DNA from: Pediococcus ethanolidurans
GTDB taxonomy: Bacteria; Bacillota; Bacilli; Lactobacillales; Lactobacillaceae
Assembly (NCBI RefSeq): GCF_001437405.1
Contig: NZ_JQBY01000008.1
Span: forward strand, 1-64,000
Length of the DNA stretch: 64,000 bases
Direction: 5' to 3'
Both the position numbers and the translations under genes were made by a program. The notes under the pieces were generated by a model. The model was given only the letters and a program-made list of their open reading frames with translations, was not told the DNA's origin and did no database searches. Below, piece after piece: positions 8,311 to 17,570 of the stretch. Within the stretch, counting starts at the first letter, position 1. Each line of letters begins with the position of its first letter.

Positions 8311-9858
8311 TTATTTGTCCATTCTCAACTTTTCAACATTCAATTCCTTATCAATCCAATTCGTATAAAAACCATCCTCATGGCTCACAACAATCAGATT
8401 ACCCCTAAACCGCTGCAACGCCTCGCTCAACGCCGCCTTTGTCTCATCATCCAAATGATTCGTCGGTTCATCCATCACCAAAAAGTTGGACTCCACCAAT
8501 TCCAACAAACACAGTTTAACCTTCGTCTGTTCGCCACCACTCAAAATATGCATCGGTTTCTGCGTATCCGCCGCATTAATTCCACATTTTGCGAGCTTCG
8601 TTCGAATTGTCTTTGGCAACATCGTTGGATACTTATCCTGAATCGTTTCCAACGGATTCAATTCTGGATTATCCCAAATTAATTCCTGGCTAAAATAATT
8701 AACTTTAGCAGACGGTGAAAAAACAGTTGTTCCACTCAAAGCCGGAATTTTTCCCAAAATAGACTTAATTAACGTTGATTTTCCAGCTCCATTAAAACCA
8801 GAAAAAGCAATCTTTTCTCCTGCCGTTAAGCTAAACGTCACAGGCTCAAGTAATTGACGTTTTCCATAACCCACCGCCAGATTTTTCACAGCCACTGCAT
8901 TTTGAGAACCCGTTTCAAGATAAGGAAAATCAAAATGCGACCGCAGATTTTCACTTGGTGGATCAATCCTATCTAAATGAGACAACATTTTTTCTCGTGA
9001 TTTTGCCATCGTAGAATGCGAACCAGCCTTATTTTTACGAATGAACTTTTCAGCCTTTTCGATCACAACTTGCTGTTTTTCAAAAGCCTTTAATTGAGAC
9101 TCTTTACGCGCATCCTTTTGTTTCATTGCCGCTTTAAAATTACCACGATACTTCGTGATTTTACCAAAAGCCACGTCACAAATACAATTAGTAATTTCCT
9201 GCAAAAAATCATAATCATGCGAAATGACAATAAATGCACCAGCAAAGTTGGTTAAATAGTTTTCCAACCATTCAATATGAGCTGTATCCAAATAGTTTGT
9301 CGGTTCATCCAAAAGTAACACATCAGGATTTTGTAAAAGTAATTTGGCCAAAATGATTTTTGACCGTTGTCCGCCACTCATTTCACTCACAATGTGGTCT
9401 CTACCGATATCATCTAACCCAAGGCCGGTCATCACGTGTGCAATTTCCGTATCAATTTCATAAAAATTATTAGCTTCGAGCGTTTCCTGAATTCGACCAG
9501 CCCGCTCCAACAATTCATCATCTAGCTTCTCGGCATAATCAGCATAGTATTGATCCATTTTGTCTTTTAACTCAAATAAACGGGCATACGCTGTGGTTAA
9601 AAATTGATAGAGCGTGTCTCCGTCTGGAATATCAGCATACTGATCCAAATACCCATAAGTGACTTTATTTTGCCATTTTACACTACCTTCATCAGGTAAA
9701 ATTGCACCGGTTAAAATTTTAATTAACGTACTTTTCCCTGCACCATTTTGACCAACAATGCCCATATGATCCTGTTTGTTAAGTTCAAAACCCGCATCTT
9801 CATATAACTTTTTATCCGCAAATCCATGCGATAAATTTTCCACCGCTAATATACTCAT
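8311..9858 (-). CDS. ABC-F family ATPase (ribosome-associated type)
   Basis: A duplicated ABC ATPase without membrane segments, 515 residues, of the ABC-F class that acts on the ribosomal E-site in translation control or antibiotic protection. Both cassettes are intact: Walker A GQNGAGKST then signature MSGGQ, and GFNGAGKST then LSGGEQ. An arm-like insertion and a basic linker (about residues 240-295) lie between them. No transmembrane domain gene is adjacent, as expected for ABC-F. ATG at 9858 is preferred over the GTG nine bases upstream. The 3' end of the gene next to element E1 is C-rich on the plus strand (34% C at 8341-8460 against 22-25% further in, by my count). The exact ABC-F subfamily is not assigned. 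Confidence 0.88.
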   Translation of the reverse strand: MSILAVENLSHGFADKKLYEDAGFELNKQDHMGIVGQNGAGKSTLIKILTGAILPDEGSVKWQNKVTYGYLDQYADIPDGDTLYQFLTTAYARLFELKDKMDQYYADYAEKLDDELLERAGRIQETLEANNFYEIDTEIAHVMTGLGLDDIGRDHIVSEMSGGQRSKIILAKLLLQNPDVLLLDEPTNYLDTAHIEWLENYLTNFAGAFIVISHDYDFLQEITNCICDVAFGKITKYRGNFKAAMKQKDARKESQLKAFEKQQVVIEKAEKFIRKNKAGSHSTMAKSREKMLSHLDRIDPPSENLRSHFDFPYLETGSQNAVAVKNLAVGYGKRQLLEPVTFSLTAGEKIAFSGFNGAGKSTLIKSILGKIPALSGTTVFSPSAKVNYFSQELIWDNPELNPLETIQDKYPTMLPKTIRTKLAKCGINAADTQKPMHILSGGEQTKVKLCLLELVESNFLVMDEPTNHLDDETKAALSEALQRFRGNLIVVSHEDGFYTNWIDKELNVEKLRMDK

Positions 9859-10135
9859 AATTCTCACTTTCTATCCGTTCCTAAATCGACTAATAGTAAC
9901 CGTATCACAAAGGTCTAAATACCGTCAACTGCAGTGATTTATAGGGAACGCTTCAATTTCTAATAGATAGTGCTTACATTTTACTCTAATTGATACAACA
10001 AACAACACACAGGTTTTTAGTATATTCTTCATCATGTAATTCACTAAGGTTTTAAAGGATAAAAATTCATAAGAAACGAATATGCTATACTATTGTTAAT
10101 TAATTCAATTTTATTTGAGTAAGGAAGTTTTTATC

Positions 10136-10513
10136 ATGAACGTTCGCGAAATTGATCATATTGTCTTAACCGTTACCAACGTCGAAAAAAGTTTACGTTT
10201 TTACCATGAAGTGTTTGATATGCCCATTTTAACTTTTGACGGCGATCGAAAAGCAGTTCTTTGTGGTAAGCAAAAAATCAACTTTCAATTAGTTGATCAT
10301 CCTCATGAACCAGTTGCCAACAAACCCACACCCGGTTCGGCCGATTTGTGTATTGTTGTAAAAGACAAGCTTCCCGAAGTTATTAACCATCTTAAAAGTT
10401 ATTACGTTAATATTATTGAAGGCCCTGTTCAAAAAACTGGTGCGCACGGAAAACTTACTTCCGTTTATGTCCGTGACCCAGACAATAATCTAATTGAAAT
10501 TAGTAATTATTAA
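10136..10513 (+). CDS. VOC/glyoxalase-family protein
   Basis: A protein of 125 residues with the vicinal-oxygen-chelate fold: REIDHIVLTV at the start, a second half beginning SADLCIVV, and the terminal metal-ligand pattern YVRDPDNNLIEISNY. Members are dioxygenases, glyoxalases or fosfomycin-type resistance proteins; the substrate cannot be told. ATG at 10136 has AAGGAAG eight bases upstream. An extended -10 box (TGCTATACT) ends at 10091. It is transcribed alone and convergent with proA. Confidence 0.82.
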   Translation: MNVREIDHIVLTVTNVEKSLRFYHEVFDMPILTFDGDRKAVLCGKQKINFQLVDHPHEPVANKPTPGSADLCIVVKDKLPEVINHLKSYYVNIIEGPVQKTGAHGKLTSVYVRDPDNNLIEISNY

Positions 10514-10531
10514 ACCAGTTTAAAGTATTTA

Positions 10532-10577
10532 AAAAGCTTTTGGCAAGTTAGAATCTTAACTATAACCAAAAGCTTTT
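10532..10577. terminator. Bidirectional terminator between VOC gene and proA
   Basis: Stem AAAAGCTTTTGG / CCAAAAGCTTTT between two convergent genes, with T-runs on both strands. Confidence 0.85.
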
Positions 10578-10585
10578 ATTTTAAT

Positions 10586-11833
10586 TTATTTGCGAACTTG
10601 ACCATTTCCACGAATGACATACTTTGTTGACGTGATTTCGTTAAGTCCCATCGGCCCACGAGCATGTAATTTCTGCGTACTAATGCCAATTTCCGCACCA
10701 AAGCCAAACTCATACCCATCCGTAAAGCGTGTTGAGGCATTTACATATACAACAGCGGCATCAATTTCTTTGGTGAATCGCTCACTATGCGCGTAGTTAT
10801 TGGTGATAATTGCTTCACTATGTTTAGTATTGTAGCGGTTAATATGGGCAATCGCTTGATCCAAATTATCAACAATCTTAATTGCCATAATATAATCGTT
10901 ATACTCGGTTCCCCAGTCATCATCGTTTGCCAAACTTATTTCTGGCAAAATTTGTTTAGCTCGTGCATCCCCACGTAAATCAACATTAAACGGCTTTAAT
11001 GCTCGCGCAACCATTGGCAACAGTTTTTCTGCTACAGCCTGGTTCACGACTAATTTTTCCATTGCGTTACATACTGAAGGACGTTGTGTTTTCGCATTGA
11101 CAACAATATTAGTAGCCATTTGTAAATCGGCTCCTTCATCCACATACACGTGGCAATTACCCGCCCCAGTTTCGATGACAGGAACTTTGGCCTTCTGAAC
11201 AACCATTTGGATAAATTTGGCACTTCCACGAGGAATCAAAACATCCAGATATTCTGTTAACTGCATCAACGCAGTAGCCGTTTCATGTGAAGTGTCTGTC
11301 ACGAGTTGAATATCATCCGCCAAAACATGCTCACTTGTCAGTGCCTCACGCAAGGCAGTTACTAACGCTTGATTAGAATGAATGGCTTCCTTTCCACCAC
11401 GTAAAATAACCGCACTACCAGCCTTAAACGTTAATCCCGCAGCATCAACGGTGACATTTGGACGCGCCTCATAGATCATGCCAATTACACCCATTGGTAC
11501 CCGGATTTGTGAAATGTCCAAACCAGCTTCCGTGGTCCATCCTTTAAGAACTTCACCAATTGGATCGGCCAAACCAGCGACTTCCTCTAAGCCATCCGCC
11601 ATACTGTTAATACGCGCTTCATCAAGCTTCAAACGATCCAGCATCACTTTTCTAACACCGTTATTTTGAGCATCATGCATATCAATTTCATTGGCTTTTA
11701 AAATGGCAGCGCTATTCTCTCGAATTTTGGATGCCATCGTTTTTAAAACTTGATTTTTTTTGATTGTCGACAATTGAGAAAGCTGCTGTTCTGCCACTTT
11801 TGCATTTTGGCCCATTTGCGTTAATGTGATCAT
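10586..11833 (-). CDS. proA: Glutamate-5-semialdehyde dehydrogenase ProA
   Basis: Second step of proline synthesis: NADPH-dependent reduction of gamma-glutamyl phosphate to the semialdehyde. A cytosolic enzyme of 415 residues, the normal family size, with the ALDH-like fold and the catalytic Cys255 in TQRPSVCNAMEK. Its ATG overlaps the proB stop codon (ATGA), so the two are translationally coupled. A bidirectional terminator follows. A proC is not in this window. Confidence 0.96.
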   Translation of the reverse strand: MITLTQMGQNAKVAEQQLSQLSTIKKNQVLKTMASKIRENSAAILKANEIDMHDAQNNGVRKVMLDRLKLDEARINSMADGLEEVAGLADPIGEVLKGWTTEAGLDISQIRVPMGVIGMIYEARPNVTVDAAGLTFKAGSAVILRGGKEAIHSNQALVTALREALTSEHVLADDIQLVTDTSHETATALMQLTEYLDVLIPRGSAKFIQMVVQKAKVPVIETGAGNCHVYVDEGADLQMATNIVVNAKTQRPSVCNAMEKLVVNQAVAEKLLPMVARALKPFNVDLRGDARAKQILPEISLANDDDWGTEYNDYIMAIKIVDNLDQAIAHINRYNTKHSEAIITNNYAHSERFTKEIDAAVVYVNASTRFTDGYEFGFGAEIGISTQKLHARGPMGLNEITSTKYVIRGNGQVRK

Positions 11834-12660
11834 GCTAATCCTTCTTTCGTGACAACCTGTTTTGGTTCAAAGAGCGTACCGACTGGTTCACCAGCTAAAA
11901 TATTATAAATAATGCGCGGATTTTTACCATTCGCTAAGACCATTTTTTGATGATTTTTAAGAATACGTTTGGCCGCTTTAAGTTTGGTCACCATGCCACC
12001 AGTTCCAAACTTAGTTCCGACACCACCCGCGGCTTGAATCACCGATCCATCAATACTGGTAATCGTATGATACAATTCGGCGTTAGGATTTGAAAGTGGA
12101 TTGCCAGAGTAAAAGCCATCAATGTCTGACAACATAATCAATAAATCAGCATCAATGAGATTGGCTACAATTGCAGACAACTGATCATTGTCCCCAAATT
12201 TGGTTTTGTGATCTAATTCATCAACAGAAACAGTATCATTTTCGTTCACAATTGGAATGACGTTCATCTTTAAAAGTTCCTGAAACGCATTGAAAACATT
12301 TTTCTTACTTTGTGGATAAACCAGTACATCCCGCGTCAACAACATTTGGGCAACTGATTTACCATAGTGCTGAAACTCCCGTTCATATATACCAAGTAAT
12401 TCTCCTTGTCCAACTGAAGCAACTGCCTGTTGAGCAGGGATTGTGTCCGGCCGTTTGCTGAGACCAAGACGTCCCATTCCCACACCAATTGCACCTGATG
12501 AAACCAAAACGACTTCTTTACCCTGATTCTTTAAATCACTTAACACAAAAGCAAGTCGTTCAATCGCACGCAAATTTAATTTACTTGTATCTTGATACAG
12601 TAACGAACTTGTTCCGATTTTAATGACAATTCGTTTTGCATCTATATTTCTTTTATTCAT
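11830..12660 (-). CDS. proB: Glutamate 5-kinase ProB, lacking the PUA domain
   Basis: First step of proline synthesis: ATP-dependent phosphorylation of glutamate, normally inhibited by proline. The 276 residues comprise the amino-acid-kinase domain only (KIGTSSLL at the start, VSSGAIGVG, NENDTVSVDE, GVGTKFGTGGMVTKLKAA). The C-terminal PUA domain present in the roughly 370-residue enzymes of E. coli and Bacillus is absent. Short ProB proteins are known in some Gram-positives, so this is probably natural and not a truncation, since the ATGA junction with proA is intact. Confidence 0.94.
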   Translation of the reverse strand: MNKRNIDAKRIVIKIGTSSLLYQDTSKLNLRAIERLAFVLSDLKNQGKEVVLVSSGAIGVGMGRLGLSKRPDTIPAQQAVASVGQGELLGIYEREFQHYGKSVAQMLLTRDVLVYPQSKKNVFNAFQELLKMNVIPIVNENDTVSVDELDHKTKFGDNDQLSAIVANLIDADLLIMLSDIDGFYSGNPLSNPNAELYHTITSIDGSVIQAAGGVGTKFGTGGMVTKLKAAKRILKNHQKMVLANGKNPRIIYNILAGEPVGTLFEPKQVVTKEGLA

Positions 12661-12769
12661 GTTGCCACCGTTTCACTTTATAAGTTTCAATTCATAATTA
12701 TTCTACACGCGTTCTATCATACCGAAATTCACGTATTTGTCCAAGTATTCGTCTTTTTTATAATAAAAA

Positions 12770-12953
12770 CTAAAAGTTGAAAGTATCAAAATTACTTCAA
12801 TAACTGCTGTTAAACGACTTAGACTCCAAAAAATAGTTTAACCGCCGTCCTGCAGCTCACTTGGTCTGGAAGACGACATTTAAGTCTAATTTTGTTACCA
12901 TGAACACTTTTGTGTCAGGCAATTAGATACATTTTTGTGCTTTCAATCTTTAG
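12770..12953. mobile_element. MITE copy 1 (short, core-deleted form)
   Basis: 184 bp bounded by CTAAAAGTTGAAAG and CTTTCAATCTTTAG, slightly diverged forms of the 14-bp inverted ends seen in two other copies. The outer arms match those copies, but the roughly 100-bp internal core (GGGCACGATTTGAAG onward) is missing. It encodes no protein. It is inserted in the T-tract of the map terminator; the flanks are A-rich (AATAAAAA / ATAAAAAA), so the target duplication is only approximate. It fills most of the proB-map intergenic region. Confidence 0.85.
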
Positions 12954-12957
12954 ATAA

Positions 12958-13055
12958 AAAAACGGCACTTTTAGTTGTTTAGCCCAATTAACTCAATAAT
13001 TTTTAAAAATTATTGAATTAATTTACACTAATGCTCAAAAGTTAACCGTTTTTCT
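12958..13055 (-). terminator. Terminator of map, abutting the MITE
   Basis: Read on the minus strand, AAAAACGG pairs with CCGTTTTTTT around an inner near-perfect 17-bp palindrome (12988-13021, TTAACTCAATAATTTTT and its complement with one mismatch). It lies directly after the map stop codon. Confidence 0.6.
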
Positions 13056-13063
13056 TACACTAT

Positions 13064-13879
13064 TTATTTTAAAATTTTAGCATCAAAATCTGGTTTCAAT
13101 AAGTACTTTGCATCAAACTCAGGATCTTGTGAAGTTAAAATCTTTGGACCATCTGTTGTGACAACCAATGTATGTTCATATTGACAACTTAAGCTGCCAT
13201 CCATGGTTGTGACCGTCCAGCCATCTGGTGCAGACGTGTCACAACGCCAATCGCCGACGTTAACCATTGGTTCAATTGTAATTGTCATACCAGCCTTCAA
13301 GCGCAAGCCTCGACCTGCATCACCATAGCCAGGGACCATTGGATCTTCATGCATAGTAGGTTGAATACCATGACCGACAAACTCACGCACATCACCATAA
13401 CCGTGTTCATCTTCAATGTAGTGTTGCATAGCATGACCAATATCCCCAATTCGATTACCAGGAACTGCTTGATCAATACCAAGATACAATGCTTTTTTGG
13501 TCACATCCATCAGATTTTTAACTTCATCACTGACGTTTCCCACTGCGTATGCCCAACATGAATCAGACATATAGCCATCAACACTCACAACTGTATCAAC
13601 TTTGACTAAATCGCCGTCTTTAATAAGAAGATCTTTACGTGGAAAACCGTGACAAACTTCATTATTAACGCTGACACAAGTTGCATATTCATAACCTTCA
13701 AAACCTTTTTCTTCAGGTTTAGCGTTATTTTCAGCTAAATAACGTAAAGCAAACTTTTCAATATCCCAACTTGAAATTCCTGGCTTAACAATGTTTCGTA
13801 AGCCAATATGCATCCCGGCTAATACAGCACCGGATTTTTGCATGCCTTTAATTTCTCGTTCTGATTTTAATGTGATCAT
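13064..13879 (-). CDS. map: Methionine aminopeptidase type I
   Basis: Removes the initiator methionine from nascent proteins; essential and cytosolic. 271 residues from ATG 13879, which has GGGAG eight bases upstream; the upstream GTG/TTG extension is rejected. The five metal ligands of the pita-bread fold are visible: Asp in VDTVVSVDG, Asp in MSDSCW, His in HGIQPTMHE, Glu in IEPMV and Glu in YEHTLVV. The first part matches the standard map core, with a short lactobacillus-type C-terminal extension. It lies downstream of degV but has its own gap of about 90 bases. Confidence 0.95.
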   Translation of the reverse strand: MITLKSEREIKGMQKSGAVLAGMHIGLRNIVKPGISSWDIEKFALRYLAENNAKPEEKGFEGYEYATCVSVNNEVCHGFPRKDLLIKDGDLVKVDTVVSVDGYMSDSCWAYAVGNVSDEVKNLMDVTKKALYLGIDQAVPGNRIGDIGHAMQHYIEDEHGYGDVREFVGHGIQPTMHEDPMVPGYGDAGRGLRLKAGMTITIEPMVNVGDWRCDTSAPDGWTVTTMDGSLSCQYEHTLVVTTDGPKILTSQDPEFDAKYLLKPDFDAKILK

Positions 13880-13969
13880 TTCACTATCTCCCAATTTTTT
13901 AATTCATCTACTCTATCTTAGCACAAGTCAAAACACTTGGTTTAGTCTGTATGTTTTCAACCAAGTCAC

Positions 13970-14860
13970 CTAATTTTGTGTACTTTCAGAACTGGAAACA
14001 AACGTCTGCCAGTCCGGTGCCCAAACAATCCCCATTGATTTTTCACCTGTATGGACGCCCATAAACGGACCGATCTTTCCTGTTTCAATTAAAGCATTTC
14101 CATAGCGCTCGCCTAACTCTAAACGCCACTGTTTGTTCAACTCGCTATCATTAGCATCAAGTACACTAATACGTTGATTACCTGAATTATTTAAAAGTTG
14201 TTTATCCATCATTAATTTTACTTTTTTAAACGCATTATCCATATGATGCGCATTGGTTACCAGCGCTAGTCTGCCTGTTTCGTTAAACGTTAAAATTGTT
14301 CGCGTTCCTAGAATAGCCCCAATCAATGGAGAACGGCTCATGATACGACCAGTTTTAGATAAAGCACGCATATTATAAACAATTAACAGAAATGTGGTGG
14401 CTTTTTGGAGAGCCTCAACTTGTTTCAAAATGGTATGAATAGACTTTCCTTGTTCAACAAGTTTTGCAGCCAAAAGTGCAAGATTTCCCTCTGCTGCACA
14501 GGCCATCATTGAATCGATCGCATAAACATCAAGGTCTTTAACTGAAGGGGCAAAAGCCTTCAAATTGGTAATGAAGCCACTTAGTCCGCCCGAAACACCC
14601 ACACAAATTGCAGCTTCATATCCCTCTTTAGCTAGATTAGTGAAGACACCTTGCATTTCTGTCATTGCTACTTGGGAAGCAGTCGGAACCGTTTTGTCAT
14701 TTCTGAGTTTTTCATAGAAGTCAGCAACTGACAGATCAACGCCTTCACGATATAAATGATTACCAAATAAAATTGGTTGATTAATTACAACCAAATGATA
14801 CTGCTGAACTAGCGTTTCGGGAATATTAGCGGAACTATCAACAACAACCGCAATTTTCAT
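13970..14860 (-). CDS. DegV-family fatty-acid-binding protein
   Basis: Members bind a fatty acid and can feed the FakA/FakB fatty-acid kinase that activates exogenous fatty acids. 296 residues with the DegV opening VVVDSSANIP, the PTASQV loop around residue 60, and the SGLSG segment that holds the lipid carboxylate. The start ATG is four bases after the trxA stop codon, with AGGTGA as its ribosome-binding site, so trxA and degV form an operon. A FakA gene is not in this window. Confidence 0.9.
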   Translation of the reverse strand: MKIAVVVDSSANIPETLVQQYHLVVINQPILFGNHLYREGVDLSVADFYEKLRNDKTVPTASQVAMTEMQGVFTNLAKEGYEAAICVGVSGGLSGFITNLKAFAPSVKDLDVYAIDSMMACAAEGNLALLAAKLVEQGKSIHTILKQVEALQKATTFLLIVYNMRALSKTGRIMSRSPLIGAILGTRTILTFNETGRLALVTNAHHMDNAFKKVKLMMDKQLLNNSGNQRISVLDANDSELNKQWRLELGERYGNALIETGKIGPFMGVHTGEKSMGIVWAPDWQTFVSSSESTQN

Positions 14861-14864
14861 TTTG

Positions 14865-15185
14865 TCACCTAGTTTTCACTTTTGAATCTAAATATTTTTC
14901 CAACTTATCTTTTGGATAGTATCCAGTAACCTTTTCAACAGCTTTTCCATCACGAAATAACACTAGTGCTGGAATACTCATGATTTTGTATTGTTCTGCA
15001 ATTTCTTGTTGATGATCAACGTTGAGTTTACCAAATTTAATTTTACCTTCGTAACTGGATTCAAGTTGATCTAAGACAGGTTCAAGCATTTTACAAGGAC
15101 CACACCAAGGAGCCCAAAAATCAACAAGAACGAGTCCATCGGCAGTTTCTTGATCAATATTATAACTTGTAATGGTAACGGCCAT
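14865..15185 (-). CDS. trxA: Thioredoxin
   Basis: Small cytosolic disulfide reductase, 106 residues, with the canonical active site WCGPC (Cys28, Cys31) and the cis-proline in SIPAL. Start ATG follows CGGAGG closely. It is the first gene of a trxA-degV pair. A family B repeat array lies directly upstream (15234-15650), so its promoter must lie in the 50 bases between or inside or beyond the array. Confidence 0.96.
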   Translation of the reverse strand: MAVTITSYNIDQETADGLVLVDFWAPWCGPCKMLEPVLDQLESSYEGKIKFGKLNVDHQQEIAEQYKIMSIPALVLFRDGKAVEKVTGYYPKDKLEKYLDSKVKTR

Positions 15186-15233
15186 GTGGTTTTCCTCCGT
15201 TTATGAAGCTTATGAATGAATTATAGCATAGTA

Positions 15234-15650
15234 AAGAAAGTGAGCGAAACCAGGCGTTTAGCCACAACGAAATAAGAAAGATGGAAGCGGGATCGTATCC
15301 CGCTGGGAATCTTGCTTATTTTGATGTGGCTGCCTGGTGTAGCTGTCCTAAGAAAGTGAGTGAAACCAGGCGTTTAGCTACAGCAAAATAAGAAAGATGG
15401 AAGCGGGATCGTATCCCGCTGGGAATCTTGCTTATTTTGATGTGGCTGCCTGGTGTAGCTGTCTTAAGAAAGTGAGTGAAACCAGGCGTTTAGCTACAGC
15501 AAAATAAGAAAGATGGAAGCGGGATCGTATCCCGCTGGGAATCTTGCTTATTTTGATGTGGCTGCCTGGTGTAGCTGTCTTAAAGAAAGTGAGCGTAGCC
15601 AGGCGTTTAGCCTCAGCAAAATAACAAAGATGAAAGTTAAGCCAGGAGAC
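15234..15650 (-). repeat. Family B palindromic repeat array, three full units plus a degenerate fourth
   Basis: Direct repeats starting at 15234, 15350, 15466 and 15583 (periods 116, 116, 117). Read on the minus strand each unit begins TTAGGACAGCT (or TTAAGACAGCT) and contains the hairpin AGCGGGATACGATCCCGCT flanked by arms AAAATAAGCAAGAT / ATCTTTCTTATTTT and CCAGGC / GCCTGG. The last copy, next to TerC, has lost the apical hairpin. Unlike the other arrays, every full unit here carries both arms. No gene is seen. Confidence 0.88.
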
Positions 15651-15659
15651 CGCATTTGT

Positions 15660-16403
15660 TTATTTTTTAATCTTCACACGATAATAATGTACAACCAGCG
15701 TGATTAATACAGCAGCCACAACGATTAAAGCAAAAATTCCTGACGGAATCTCCCATCCAATCATTGGAATAGAAACAAAGAGTTTAACACCGATAATGGC
15801 AATCAGAAAATAAGCCATGGTTTCCAACTCTGGAATTTTTCGCATGACATTCATAATAATTTCTGCAATTCCTCGCATACACAAAATACCGATCATTCCA
15901 CCGATTAAAACGATCACAGGATTAGATGAAATTGCCAACGATGCTAAAACAGAATCCACAGAAAAGATAATATCCATCATTTCAATTTGAATCACTACTG
16001 ACCAAAATAACGACAAATGTCCTCTTTTTTTTACAGTCATATTATTAGTAGGTTGCTTTTTTTCTTTAGATTTGGGCGCAAAGTAGCGATATACCATATA
16101 TAAAAGATAGAGCGCCCCAATTATTTTGATTTCCCAAATATGAATCAGATATGTGCCAATTCCAATAACTAAGAAACGAAACACATAGGCTCCCCAAAGT
16201 CCATAGAACAATGATTTTTCACGTTCTTTTAAATTCGTTAGGACTTGTGTCTGAGTTGCTAAAACAACTGCGTTATCAACGGAAAGCAAGCATTCGATCA
16301 TGACTAAAGATAAAATAATCATCCAATCATTACTTGATGTTAGCACCGTTTCCCAGTTGTGCGGGTCAAAAAAAGGACCGTATAATTTTGAAATTAATTG
16401 CAT
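15660..16403 (-). CDS. TerC-family integral membrane protein
   Basis: 247 residues, about seven transmembrane helices, with the two conserved acidic helices of the family: LLSVDNAVVLA near the start and IFSVDSVLASLA in the second half, probably the metal-ion site. Members (TerC, Alx, YkoY/YceF) export or help load Mn2+ or other divalent cations. ATG at 16403 is preferred because AAAGGAGC lies seven bases upstream; the longer frame lacks a site. It is transcribed alone, toward the repeat array. Confidence 0.88.
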   Translation of the reverse strand: MQLISKLYGPFFDPHNWETVLTSSNDWMIILSLVMIECLLSVDNAVVLATQTQVLTNLKEREKSLFYGLWGAYVFRFLVIGIGTYLIHIWEIKIIGALYLLYMVYRYFAPKSKEKKQPTNNMTVKKRGHLSLFWSVVIQIEMMDIIFSVDSVLASLAISSNPVIVLIGGMIGILCMRGIAEIIMNVMRKIPELETMAYFLIAIIGVKLFVSIPMIGWEIPSGIFALIVVAAVLITLVVHYYRVKIKK

Positions 16404-16566
16404 CGCTGGTGCTCCTTTCCATGGATAAAATAATACCACAATCCATCTTAAACAACTCATTATATTTACCGATTTAAACTTTCTTTTCTTCCTTACATGG
16501 ACGCAGACACTGCATTGGACTAAAATTACCCTATACGGACTTAGAACTTCTCAGCGAGGAAACAAA

Positions 16567-17487
16567 ATGATTTCTGAAAAAAAGATCAATTCACAACATA
16601 CATGGGTGGCAATTAACCAACCAACACCATCTGAAATTGAAAAAATAATTCATCATTATCATGTAACTGAAGAAATGTTAGGCTATGCCGTTGACCCGAA
16701 TGAACGTGCACGAATCGAAACAGATCGCGATGCCAATATTTTTCTCATTATTTTTGATGTCCTATCTAAGGATATTACCGATAGTGGCAGTACTGAACCA
16801 ATTGGCATTATGTTGGTTAACGATTATATTTTAACTTTTACGCGAACTTCAACGGAATTTGTTGAAACCATCTTTAACCAACAACTGACTACTGCCATTG
16901 AACATGCCAAAACAGAAGTCACGCCATTAACAATTATTTTTCGCACCCTTTACCGACTCTCTGTTCAGTATTTTGATGCTGTTACCAATATCAATCGACA
17001 ACGACAACAAATTCAAAAAACGATGATTCATCATATCTCACGACATTCTATCTCTGATATGCTTCATCTTGAAACGAGTTTGGTTTATTATTTAACTTCA
17101 CTAAAAACTAATAACGCATTGTTAACTAGCATGAATCGTATGCAAGATATTCAAATGACAAAAGATCAACATGAACAACTCGAAGATGTTATTGTTGAAT
17201 CTCAACAAGGTGAAGAAATGGCTCAGTTAGCCACTGATATTATCGAACGTGTCGCCAATGCCAATTCAAACATTTTGGACAGTGATTTGAATAACACAAT
17301 GAAATTTTTAACCGTTTTTTCTATTGTATTGGCTGTTCCTTCGATTGTTTTTGGTTTTTTTGGTCAAAACGTTTTGGTTCCCTTCCAGCATTCAATAGTC
17401 GGTTGGGAGGTCACAATTCTAATTACAATTATTTTAATTTTAATTGTGCTTTTGGTTTTAAACTTCAATAACTTTTTTAAAAAATAA
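16567..17487 (+). CDS. CorA-like divalent-cation channel with GQN instead of GMN
   Basis: 306 residues: a large cytosolic alpha/beta and helical domain (1-240) followed by two C-terminal membrane helices (about 245-265 and 280-298), the CorA/ZntB architecture. The pore-mouth signature, normally YGMN, reads FGQN at residues 266-268. GMN is near-universal in Mg2+-importing CorA, and family members with GVN, GIN or other variants differ in selectivity, so the cation is uncertain. Start ATG has GAGGAAAC five bases upstream. Confidence 0.85.
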   Translation: MISEKKINSQHTWVAINQPTPSEIEKIIHHYHVTEEMLGYAVDPNERARIETDRDANIFLIIFDVLSKDITDSGSTEPIGIMLVNDYILTFTRTSTEFVETIFNQQLTTAIEHAKTEVTPLTIIFRTLYRLSVQYFDAVTNINRQRQQIQKTMIHHISRHSISDMLHLETSLVYYLTSLKTNNALLTSMNRMQDIQMTKDQHEQLEDVIVESQQGEEMAQLATDIIERVANANSNILDSDLNNTMKFLTVFSIVLAVPSIVFGFFGQNVLVPFQHSIVGWEVTILITIILILIVLLVLNFNNFFKK

Positions 17488-17570
17488 TTTTTGAATTAAA
17501 AAGCGTATTTAACTCATAGAGCTATCTATTAAAAATAACAAATACGTAATACATAAGGAATGAACATATT

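Noticed and set aside
8260-8682. 140-codon open frame on the plus strand
   Set aside because: It lies opposite the C-terminal half of the ABC-F gene and inside element E1; composition and low-complexity content (His, Gln, Arg, Ile, Phe) are those of a shadow frame.
11830-12660. proB as a truncated pseudogene because it lacks the PUA domain
   Set aside because: The kinase domain is complete and the ATGA coupling with proA is intact; short ProB forms are known in Gram-positives.
15513-15707. 64-codon frame in the repeat array
   Set aside because: Made of family B repeat sequence running into the complement of the TerC gene; no coding signal.
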